From positions 62,001 through 126,000 of the forward strand of contig NZ_JBDJAW010000011.1 in NCBI RefSeq assembly GCF_039649665.1: 64,000 bases of DNA. Reading direction: 5' to 3'. Positions 57,716 through 64,000 of the stretch are shown one piece after another. The first letter of the stretch is position 1. Every line of letters starts with the position of its first letter. The notes beneath the pieces are model-generated. The model did no database searches and was not told where the DNA came from. It saw nothing but the letters and a program-made list of their open reading frames with translations. The position numbers and the translations under genes were made by a program. This DNA is from Microbispora sp. ZYX-F-249 (lineage in GTDB: Bacteria; Actinomycetota; Actinomycetes; Streptosporangiales; Streptosporangiaceae).

Positions 57716-58932
57716 GGAGTCAGGTCCCGCACGACGGCGTCGGCGAGCAGCCTGCCGCGCAGCGTGAGCACGACCCGGCCCGCCTTGAACGCCTCCACAT
57801 CCAGCAGCCCGTCCGCCAGGGCCCGCGCGCACGCCGTACGCGCCTCGGGGGCGATGTCCGCGAGCGCGAGGCCGGAGGCGAGGCGCAGTTCGAGCATGAC
57901 CCGTTCGACGGCCCTGTCCTCCGCCGACAACACCTCGCGGGCGTGCGCGGGCGAGGCCCCGGCCGCCAGGCGTGCGGCGTACGCCACCGGGTGCTTGACG
58001 TTCCACCAGCGGGTGCCGCCGACGTGGCTGTGGGCGCCGGGCCCGGCCCCCCACCAGTCCCCGCCGGTCCAGTAGAGCAGGTTGTGCCGGCAGCGGGCCT
58101 CGTCGCCCGCCGCCCAGTTGGAGACCTCGTACCAGCTCAGGCCGGCGGCCGTGAGCATCTCCTCGGCGATCAGGTAGCGGTCGGCCGCCACGTCGTCGTC
58201 CGGCATCGGCAGCTCGCCGCGCCGGATGCGGGCGGCGAGCCGGGTGCCGTCCTCGACGATCAGGGAGTAGGCCGAGACGTGGTCGGGCCCGGCGGCCAGC
58301 GCGGCCTCCAGCGAGGCCCGCCAGTCGTCGTCGCTCTCCCCCGGTGTGCCGTAGATGAGGTCGAGGTTGACGTGCTCGAACCCGGCCTCGCGGGCCTCCC
58401 GTACGGCCTCGGCGGGGCGGCCGGGGGTGTGCCGCCGGTCGAGGACGGCGAGGACGTGCTCGCCCGCGCTCTGCATGCCGAAGCTCACCCGGGTGAACCC
58501 GCCCGCCCGCAGCTCCTTCAGGTAGGTCTGGTCCACGGACTCGGGGTTGGCCTCGGTCGTCACCTCGGCGCCGGGCCGCAGGCCGAACTCGGTTCCGATC
58601 GCGTCGAGGATCCGTACGAGGTCGGCGGCGGGCAGCAGCGTCGGCGTGCCGCCGCCGAAGAACACGGTCTCCACGGTCGGCGCGGCGTCCCCCAGCACGC
58701 GCCGGGCCAGCCGTATCTCCTCGACCGCGGTGGCGGCGTAGTCGCGCTGCGCGGCGCCGGGGCCCAGCTCCGCCGCCGTGTAGGTGTTGAAGTCGCAGTA
58801 GCCGCAGCGCGTCGCGCAGAACGGAACGTGCACGTAGAAGCCGAAGGGACGGGAGCCGAGCCCGTCCAGGGCCCCGGAGGGCAGCTCGCCGCTCGCGGGG
58901 ACGGGATCGCCGTCGGGAAGCACAGAAGGCAC
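57712..58932 (-). CDS. hemW: Radical SAM heme chaperone HemW
   Basis: 406 residues. The 4Fe-4S motif CATRCGYC (about 38-45) has the CX3CX2C spacing, followed by the GGGTPT motif, and the HemW hallmark HNxxYW is present in CRHNLLYWTGGDWWG (about 280). HemW members are heme chaperones rather than coproporphyrinogen oxidases, as they lack the second-SAM motifs. GTG start at 58932 or 58923. Stop codon shared in a 3-bp overlap with the convergent DUF3097 gene. Confidence 0.93.
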   Translation of the reverse strand: MPSVLPDGDPVPASGELPSGALDGLGSRPFGFYVHVPFCATRCGYCDFNTYTAAELGPGAAQRDYAATAVEEIRLARRVLGDAAPTVETVFFGGGTPTLLPAADLVRILDAIGTEFGLRPGAEVTTEANPESVDQTYLKELRAGGFTRVSFGMQSAGEHVLAVLDRRHTPGRPAEAVREAREAGFEHVNLDLIYGTPGESDDDWRASLEAALAAGPDHVSAYSLIVEDGTRLAARIRRGELPMPDDDVAADRYLIAEEMLTAAGLSWYEVSNWAAGDEARCRHNLLYWTGGDWWGAGPGAHSHVGGTRWWNVKHPVAYAARLAAGASPAHAREVLSAEDRAVERVMLELRLASGLALADIAPEARTACARALADGLLDVEAFKAGRVVLTLRGRLLADAVVRDLTP

Positions 58933-59071
58933 GCTCTCCAGTCTGCCGTCACTCGCGCCCTGCCCTCGACGCCCCCGATAACCGGGATGCGCGGTGACGG
59001 CAGATAGCCCCTACCGGGGTATCAGCACTCCAGCCGTAGGTCGTGATCTTGTGAGTGGGGGCGCCGCTGCT

Positions 59072-59117
59072 ATGGCGCGGCCACCATTGACCATCTCGAC
59101 GAGACCGGCCGCGCCAT
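59072..59117 (-). terminator. Hairpin after the MazF-like gene
   Basis: An 11-bp perfect stem, ATGGCGCGGCC (59072-59082) with GGCCGCGCCAT (59107-59117) and a 24-nt loop, 24 bp past the stop of the toxin gene. The rest of 58933-59140 shows no gene. Confidence 0.7.
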
Positions 59118-59140
59118 CGGCGGCGTCCATCCCTGTCTGC

Positions 59141-59473
59141 CTACTTGAGTCCACCGAGACGAAGGGCGTCCTCGATCTCGCTGAGCTTCGCGGACGGCAG
59201 GACGCCCGCCTGCCCGATCAGGTCTTCCCTGGTCAGGGTGACCAGCCACGTGCAAGGGATGAGGTCGGGACGTGGAAGTGCGACTCTCAGGACGCCTTCG
59301 AGAGGCAGTCCTTCGGGGGCGCCTACTGCCACCTCAACGGCCACGCCGCTGAGATCGGTATTCGCGGGAGCGACGATCTGCATCGCCAAGAAACCGGACG
59401 CCTCTTCTCCCGACAGCAGTACGACTGCCCGCCGCTCGTTGAAATCTGCCCACCAGACTTCGCCACGTCGCAT
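59141..59473 (-). CDS. MazF/PemK-like endoribonuclease toxin
   Basis: 110 residues. It starts MRRGEVWWADF and has ERRAVVLLSGEE and MQIVAPANTDLSG, the usual MazF strand pattern, then LPLEGVLRVALPRPDLIPCT. MazF toxins cut mRNA at short sequences. AGGAGG precedes the ATG at 59473. No antitoxin gene is visible on either side: upstream lies only remnant sequence and downstream is a terminator. It is either solitary, paired with an antitoxin elsewhere, or decaying. Confidence 0.8.
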   Translation of the reverse strand: MRRGEVWWADFNERRAVVLLSGEEASGFLAMQIVAPANTDLSGVAVEVAVGAPEGLPLEGVLRVALPRPDLIPCTWLVTLTREDLIGQAGVLPSAKLSEIEDALRLGGLK

Positions 59474-59648
59474 ATGTCCTCCTGATACGGGACGGCGCGC
59501 CCGCGTCGCCCCTTCGACCGCCGCCCACTCCAGGCACAGATCGCAATGTTGGCTGGTCAGGGCCTGTGAGAAGACGGCTGCGGCCACCGATGATCATCGT
59601 GAGCTGTGTGGACAAACGAAGATCATGAGGTGGCGGCAGCTCACAGCG

Positions 59649-60034
59649 TAGACCCTGCCCGGTGGCAGGAGGCATTCAAGGGCGGTCCTGGTCGTCGACG
59701 AGACCGGGGACGTGAAGAAGGGCACGCACACCGTCGGCGTGCGGCGCCAGTACACCGGCACCGCCGGCAGGTCGAGAACTCCCAGGTCGCCGTCTATCCC
59801 GTCTACGCGGGCCGCCGCGGACACGCGGCAGTGGACCGCGAGCTGTACATTCCGCGCTCGTGGACATGCGACCCGGACCGCTGCCGGGCTGCGGGCCTGG
59901 ACGAGGACAGCGTCTTCGCGACCAAGCCGGAGCCGGCCGCCCGCATGATCGGCCGGTTCCTTGACTCCGGGCACCGCGCGGACTGGGTGGCGGGGGGACG
60001 AGGTCTACGGCGGCAACCCGAAACTCAGACATGA
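59649..60034 (+). pseudogene. IS701-type transposase remnant
   Basis: DDE transposase pieces with at least three lesions. The N-terminal piece [13 protein letters not shown] runs directly into [20 protein letters not shown], implying an internal deletion of roughly 80 residues. A frameshift follows near 59770 (continuing as [20 protein letters not shown] in another frame), and an extra G in a G-run near 59992-59998 shifts out of VAGDEVYGGNP. The copy stops at NPKLR. No terminal inverted repeats were found. Confidence 0.83.
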
Positions 60035-60423
60035 AGATCACGATCTACGGCTGGAGTATTAGCACCCTATTCACCTTTGTCGCACTCGCTCATATATGGT
60101 GTTATTTGTCGCAGCGGATCATTCTAATGCGGATCCGCCCGGCCGCCGCGCAACGCCATGACAAATCACCGCCTTCCCGGGGTCAGTTGCCGCGCACACC
60201 CGGGAGCGGAACATCCGGCGATTGCCGAAGCACCCGGGGGCAGTGTTTCGATCTTTCCTGGAAAAATTCAAGGCTGCGCCAGCGGCTTTTATCGGCCGCC
60301 GGAAAGGGGATCACCTCGGCCGAATGCGCCGATCTTTGAATCCGGTCTCACAGACGACCGGAGCCGCAGTGCATGCACAGATCGCGGCAGGCGGCTTCAA
60401 GGTGCGGGTTATCGGGGGTAATC
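60035..60423. other. AT-richer non-coding stretch after the IS remnant
   Basis: No convincing gene. 60035-60135 is much richer in A+T than the rest of the window (for example around CATATATGG), consistent with inserted or foreign DNA; GCGGATC occurs twice near 60114-60137. The remainder leads up to the Tat-exported diphosphatase gene. Confidence 0.55.
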
Positions 60424-61314
60424 ATGCGTGACAGCGATCGGGCGAACGACGAGGCGAGCGAGCTGACGCGACGCCGGTTCATCCAGTTCTCCGGCCTGGC
60501 GGGCACCAGCGTGCTCGCAGGGGTAGGCATTCTTTCCGGTGCCGAGCACGCGCTGGCCTCGCCTTCATCGGGACTCGCCAAAGGGCCTGATCCCAAGGAG
60601 TGCGGCAGTCCCCAGAGCCACGACTCCCTCTGGCGGCTCAGCCAGAAGTGTCACAGCACCAACACCTGCTGGCAGAACCATGCCGACTACGTGGTGATGG
60701 GCGGCACCAAGAGCAAGAAGAAGTACGTCAACTTCATTCTCGTCCCCACGCAGCGGATCAGTGGCATCGAGTGTTCCTGGATCTGCGGCAGCAGTGCGCC
60801 GAATTATTGGAGTGCCGCGGACTACTATGCCACCAAGCCTCCCACCGTGGTTCCCGCCCCGGTGGGATTGGGCATCAACTCGAAGCAGGCCAGAGGTTTC
60901 AACCAACTGCACATTCATATGGCACGGGCGCGATTGGAAGCCCAGCACGACCTCGCCGCGCAGGACAACCTGGCCGCACGAACCGTGGCGCATTGGGCGG
61001 ACTCGCGCGTGTCGATCCGGGGCCTCAGCCAGAACCTCGGGATCATCCCGCACACCTACCGGGTGCTCGTTTGGAAGGGATTCCACCACGACAATCTCTT
61101 CGCCATGCTCAGGGATATGCTGAGGCGCTCCCTTGGACATGGAGGAACCACCGCCAAGGCTCAGGCGCGCATGCAGTATCAAACGCTGATCGTGATACCC
61201 CGGGCCGCCGGAGGCTATTACATCATCAACAGCGAGAAGGGTTTGAAGGACCTGAGCAACCCCCAGCTGAGCGGAACCGATACCTGCGACCCGCTGCTTC
61301 TCATGCACCCTTGA
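60424..61314 (+). CDS. Tat-exported CDP-diacylglycerol diphosphatase family protein
   Basis: 296 residues. A twin-arginine signal (TRRRFIQFSGLAG, residues 15-27) predicts folded export. The mature domain matches the Cdh family, a HIT-like fold that splits CDP-diacylglycerol into phosphatidate and CMP. It shows LWRLSQKC near 69-76, ILVPTQRISGIEC near 105-117, and the catalytic HxH as QLHIHMARA with H163 and H165. The family is best known from enteric bacteria, where it is membrane-anchored. The flanks and codon choice are less GC-biased than neighbours, suggesting acquisition. Confidence 0.83.
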   Translation: MRDSDRANDEASELTRRRFIQFSGLAGTSVLAGVGILSGAEHALASPSSGLAKGPDPKECGSPQSHDSLWRLSQKCHSTNTCWQNHADYVVMGGTKSKKKYVNFILVPTQRISGIECSWICGSSAPNYWSAADYYATKPPTVVPAPVGLGINSKQARGFNQLHIHMARARLEAQHDLAAQDNLAARTVAHWADSRVSIRGLSQNLGIIPHTYRVLVWKGFHHDNLFAMLRDMLRRSLGHGGTTAKAQARMQYQTLIVIPRAAGGYYIINSEKGLKDLSNPQLSGTDTCDPLLLMHP

Positions 61315-61333
61315 CCCGTGACGCCCGGACGAC

Positions 61334-61363
61334 GCCGTGGCGGCGCGGTCGCGCCGCCACGGC
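61334..61363 (+). terminator. Terminator after the diphosphatase gene
   Basis: A 13-bp perfect stem, GCCGTGGCGGCGC (61334-61346) with GCGCCGCCACGGC (61351-61363) and a GGTC loop, 19 bp past the stop. Confidence 0.85.
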
Positions 61364-61442
61364 ACCGGCTCCCGGCCCGGCCTCCGGTCCGCCGTCACCC
61401 GCGCGCTGCCATTGACGCCCTGATCACCGGGGTCTACGATCG

Positions 61443-61471
61443 CGACAATTTACAGGAAACTTTCCTATAAA
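61443..61471 (+). promoter_or_regulatory. Chitinase promoter with palindromic operator
   Basis: CGACAA (61443-61448) and TATAAA (61466-61471) at 17 bp spacing. Between them lies the perfect palindrome AGGAAA-C-TTTCCT (61454-61466), touching the -10 box, where a repressor would block polymerase. The sequence differs from the DasR site known for chitinases in Streptomyces. Confidence 0.65.
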
Positions 61472-61490
61472 AAAGCGCTCGGAGGCCGGC

Positions 61491-62756
61491 GTGCACATGA
61501 GAAGGACCCTCGCCATGGCGGTCGCCGCCACCCTGACGGCCGGACTCGCGCCGTCGGCGGCCCAGGCCACCACCGGCGGCGGGGATCGCTACAAGCGGGT
61601 GGCCTACTTCATCCAATGGGGCATCTACGGGCGGAACTTCCACGTGAAGGATGTGGACGTCAGTGGTGCGGCCGGGAAGCTGACCCACCTCAACTACGCC
61701 TTCGGGTTCGTCGGACCGGAGGGCACCTGCTACTCCGCCGACCCCTGGGCCGACTGGCAGCGTCCCGTGCCCGCCGACCAAAGCGTCGACGGCCTCGCCG
61801 ACGCCGACGACGAGCCGCTCAAGGGCAACCTCGGACAGCTCAAGAAACTCAAGGCCCGCCACCCCGGCCTCAAGGTCCTCATCTCCCTCGGCGGCTGGAC
61901 CGGCTCGAAGTACTTCTCCGACGCCGTCCTCACCCCCGAATCCCGCGCCAAGCTCGCCGCCTCCTGCGTCGGCCTGTGGCTCAAGGGCGACCTGCCCGGC
62001 CTGCCCCCCGGCACCGCCGCCGGCGTCTTCGACGGCATCGACCTCGACTGGGAGTGGCCCGGCTCGGCCGGCAACGACGGCAACGTCATCCGCCCCGAGG
62101 ACAAGCAGAACTTCACCCTGTTCCTGGCCGAACTGCGCCGCCAGATGAAGGCCCACGACCGGCGGGCCGAACTCACCGCCTTCCTCCCCGCCGCCGCCGC
62201 CAAGATCGACGCAGGCTTCGAGGTCCGCAAGGTGTTCGACCAGCTCGACTTCGCCACCGTCCAGGGCTACGACCTGCACGGAACCTGGGAGAACCGCACC
62301 GGCCACCAGGCCAACCTGCTCACCGACCGCCGCGACCCCAACGAGGTGAAGTTCAGCGTCGACCAGACCGTACGCGACTACACCGGACGCGGCGCCCCCG
62401 CCCGAAAAATCGTCATCGGCGTCCCCGCCTACGGCCAGGGCTGGACCGGCGTGACCTCCGGCGGCAACGGCCTGTACGCCACCGCCACCGGCCCCGCCCC
62501 CGGCACCTGGGCCGCCGGCAACGAGGACTACAAGAACCTCGTCAACAAGCCCGGCAAGCGCTACCGCGACCTGCTCACCGGCACCCTGTGGCTCTACGAC
62601 GGCAACGAGTTCTGGTCCTACGACGACCCCGCCGTCATGCTGGAGAAAGCCGCCTACATCCGCCTCAAGGGCCTCGGCGGCTCCATGCTCTGGTCCATCG
62701 ACCAGGACGACGCCAGAGCCTCCCTCACCACCGCCCTCTACTCCATCCTCCGCTGA
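61491..62756 (+). CDS. Secreted GH18 chitinase
   Basis: 421 residues. A signal peptide of about 26 residues (MRRTLAMAVAATLTAGLAPS, ending AAQA) precedes a GH18 barrel with the SLGGWTGSKYF strand (about 132-142) and the catalytic DGIDLDWEWP (181-190, acid E188), and later YDLHGTWE. It hydrolyses chitin by substrate-assisted catalysis. No carbohydrate-binding domain is present. GTG 61491 is 5 bp after GGAGG; ATG 61497 is an alternative. Expression is probably controlled at the palindrome in its promoter. Confidence 0.94.
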   Translation: MHMRRTLAMAVAATLTAGLAPSAAQATTGGGDRYKRVAYFIQWGIYGRNFHVKDVDVSGAAGKLTHLNYAFGFVGPEGTCYSADPWADWQRPVPADQSVDGLADADDEPLKGNLGQLKKLKARHPGLKVLISLGGWTGSKYFSDAVLTPESRAKLAASCVGLWLKGDLPGLPPGTAAGVFDGIDLDWEWPGSAGNDGNVIRPEDKQNFTLFLAELRRQMKAHDRRAELTAFLPAAAAKIDAGFEVRKVFDQLDFATVQGYDLHGTWENRTGHQANLLTDRRDPNEVKFSVDQTVRDYTGRGAPARKIVIGVPAYGQGWTGVTSGGNGLYATATGPAPGTWAAGNEDYKNLVNKPGKRYRDLLTGTLWLYDGNEFWSYDDPAVMLEKAAYIRLKGLGGSMLWSIDQDDARASLTTALYSILR

Positions 62757-62769
62757 CACCACGCCCCTC

Positions 62770-62794
62770 GGAGGGGACCCTACGGCTCCCCTCC
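62770..62794 (+). terminator. Terminator after the chitinase gene
   Basis: An 8-bp perfect stem, GGAGGGGA (62770-62777) with TCCCCTCC (62787-62794) and a 9-nt loop, 13 bp past the stop. Confidence 0.7.
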
Positions 62795-63125
62795 CCCGAT
62801 CGTTCCTGATGAGTGGCACGATCCGTTAGCGGCGTACGAGAGCTGAGAGAAGTGAGAGTTCGCGCCCAAGAAGCAGTAGGTCAACGAGCTACCGCGTGAG
62901 CACCAGGCGCACATGACGACCGCGACGGGGAAGGCATCGCCGATCAGCGGGTGGCGGCCTGTACGCGATGTACGCCAGGTGCGGGAGTGGTGCGGCCGGC
63001 GCAATGCCGTGCACCCTAAGGACCACGAAGTGGTTGGGCCGGGGCCGGGGGCACCGTCTCAAAATCTGTCGTTGGTCGGCGTAGTCTTCGCTGCCGGCAG
63101 GCGTCGGCCTGAAGCGGCAAGATGA
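62795..63125. other. Stretch without a recognised gene
   Basis: Short open frames exist on both strands but none has a recognisable domain, ribosome site or codon pattern typical of this genome. Possibly remnant coding sequence. Confidence 0.5.
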
Positions 63126-63734
63126 TCACGCCTCACGCCGGCGGATCGGGGCGTCGGCTGCCGACGGCGGGGCAGGGTCCGGGGTCGATGTCGTCCCGCC
63201 CGTGGCGAACGACCAGACGTACGGGAGGGCCATCTCGTTGCCTGCCGCGTCCCTGGCAGCGGAGACTTCCGCGGTGTACTGAGTGTTGGCGGCAAGCGGT
63301 TCATCCGGATCGAAGGTCAGTATGTCGTCGTTTTGCGCGGTCGAAGTTCCAGGCACCGTCGTGCCGTCCGGGCCCTCCAGGCGAAGCTGCCCGCCGCTCA
63401 CAGGTTTGCTGAACACCGCCCACGCGCCCTCGTCAATGGGCACTCCCGTTTCTCCGGGCTCCGGGCCGGTTGCCACCACCGTCGGCGGCTGGCCGTCCGA
63501 CGATTCGGACGGATCAGGTTCGTCCCCTGGTAGGGCTCTGGCTAGCAGGTCGGCGCTGTCGACGGTGAAGGTGGCGTCGGTGTTCTCCCTCAACTCCTGG
63601 AGCTTCTCCCAGGACACTGCCTCGGTCTGCGGCAAATCCGGATAGACGCGGGAGCGCTCGGGGTCGTTCTTCAGGTCCTCCCACTCCTGTGGTGTCTGCG
63701 GATCCGGCTCGTTGGGGTAGGAGAATCTGATCAC
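63126..63734 (-). CDS. Ig-like domain protein without signal peptide
   Basis: 202 residues. The first ~75 residues are polar (MIRFSYPNEPDPQTPQEWED). Residues about 80-180 form an SbsA-type Ig-like domain (GVPIDEGAWAVFSKPVSGG, NDDILTFDPDEPLAANTQYT, PYVWSFATGG). Such domains normally sit inside long secreted or surface proteins; here there is neither a signal peptide nor a larger protein, so it may be a fragment of one. The C-terminus is short and basic (RRREA). Confidence 0.6.
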   Translation of the reverse strand: MIRFSYPNEPDPQTPQEWEDLKNDPERSRVYPDLPQTEAVSWEKLQELRENTDATFTVDSADLLARALPGDEPDPSESSDGQPPTVVATGPEPGETGVPIDEGAWAVFSKPVSGGQLRLEGPDGTTVPGTSTAQNDDILTFDPDEPLAANTQYTAEVSAARDAAGNEMALPYVWSFATGGTTSTPDPAPPSAADAPIRRREA

Positions 63735-63806
63735 GTTGGAGTCCTGAGAACCACACCGAATGACGAACCTTGCGCCCGGCCCTGACGCCCAGGACCCGCT
63801 TCGGAG

Positions 63807-64000
63807 CTACTCACGGCAGGCATCGCCACCGAACCGGGTCAACGCCGTGTGCATCGTGTGCAGCAGCGCGGTGCGCTCCGTACCGCCCGAGGTCACGTAC
63901 AGACGGGCGAGGGAGCATTTGTAGTAGTAGGTCGGGCACTTGTTACGCTTCTTCAACGCGTCGATCTGTGCCCGTTCCGCGCTTCCGTCTTCCGCGTGCT
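63807..64000 (-). CDS. C-terminal end of an unrecognised protein (5' end outside window)
   Basis: About 64 residues visible, ending TRFGGDACRE. Three cysteines occur (KCPTYYYKC and DAC), typical of an exported, disulfide-containing domain. The family is not recognised. It lies upstream of the Ig-like gene on the same strand with 72 bp between, so the two may be expressed together. Confidence 0.55.
   Translation of the reverse strand, partial: HAEDGSAERAQIDALKKRNKCPTYYYKCSLARLYVTSGGTERTALLHTMHTALTRFGGDACRE

Noticed and set aside
59474-59587. In-frame upstream extension of the MazF-like gene as a possible antitoxin or longer start
   Set aside because: It is continuous with the toxin frame, has no ribosome site, and the strong AGGAGG site marks 59473 as the start.
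60031-60339. 102-codon plus-strand open frame after the IS remnant
   Set aside because: No ribosome site, no domain, and base composition changes abruptly within it.
61434-62819. 461-codon minus-strand open frame opposite the chitinase
   Set aside because: Glycine/valine-rich shadow; the GH18 catalytic motif is on the plus strand.
62780-63125. Short open frames on both strands after the chitinase
   Set aside because: No recognisable protein, ribosome site or codon bias; left as non-coding or remnant.

Overview
The window is 64 kb of very GC-rich chromosomal DNA from a filamentous actinomycete. Gene content and order (hrcA-dnaJ-rsmE, a HIT gene followed by phoH-ybeY-corC, era preceded by a cytidine-deaminase-like gene, DUF3097-hemW, a complete urt/ure cluster, Scr1-type helix-turn-helix regulator beside an RsbW-like ATPase gene) fit the Streptosporangiaceae or a close relative. 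That placement is inferred from memory of gene order, not from a search. No rRNA, tRNA or CRISPR was seen.

Layout. 1-3.3 kb: the end of recO, then a CDP-alcohol phosphatidyltransferase and a coupled membrane protein, closed by a perfect 20-bp stem terminator. 3.3-12.3 kb: regulators with their targets (RsbW-like/Scr1 pair, LysR, a drug-type ABC exporter with divergent TetR, a second TetR with divergent YdcZ-type transporter and FrnE-like protein, a methyltransferase). 12.4-18.1 kb: amino-acid nitrogen metabolism (Lrp regulator, ddaH-rocD, a PhoD-like phosphatase, glutamate dehydrogenase). 18.2-24.1 kb: a Gfo/Idh oxidoreductase with a repetitive tail, an epimerase/YrdB pair controlled by a divergent TetR, a decayed SulP transporter and a MarR-FUSC operon. 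24.3-29.7 kb: a secreted protein of unknown function, leuA with a leucine-rich leader peptide and hairpin, DUF2630, GNAT, DUF1579. 29.8-36.0 kb: an unusual double-core histidine kinase with its response regulator, then small-molecule enzymes and an ECF sigma factor with a SnoaL tail.

36.1-45.7 kb is the nitrogen-scavenging heart: urtABCDE (urea ABC importer, minus strand) and ureABCFGD (urease, plus strand) diverge from a 181-bp intergenic region that contains a GlnR-like box, so import and hydrolysis of urea probably switch on together under nitrogen limitation. 45.8-58.9 kb is conserved core housekeeping (era, corC, ybeY, phoH, HIT, SigE-type sigma factor with its partner, rsmE, dnaJ, hrcA with CIRCE, DUF3097, hemW). 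59-64 kb is accessory: a MazF-like toxin gene without visible antitoxin, an IS701-type transposase wreck, an AT-richer patch, a Tat-exported CDP-diacylglycerol diphosphatase homologue, a GH18 chitinase with a palindromic operator inside its promoter, and two orphan genes at the edge.

Recurring themes: several genes have a TAnnnT box 6-7 nt before the start codon, which suggests leaderless mRNAs; divergent regulator/target pairs carry clear inverted-repeat operators; short tandem repeats of 6, 15, 21 and 36 bp occur in or at the ends of coding regions. No wholly novel multi-gene system was found; the best leads are the double-core kinase with a shared 15-bp motif at both ends of its locus, the leuA leader, and the repeat-tailed proteins.
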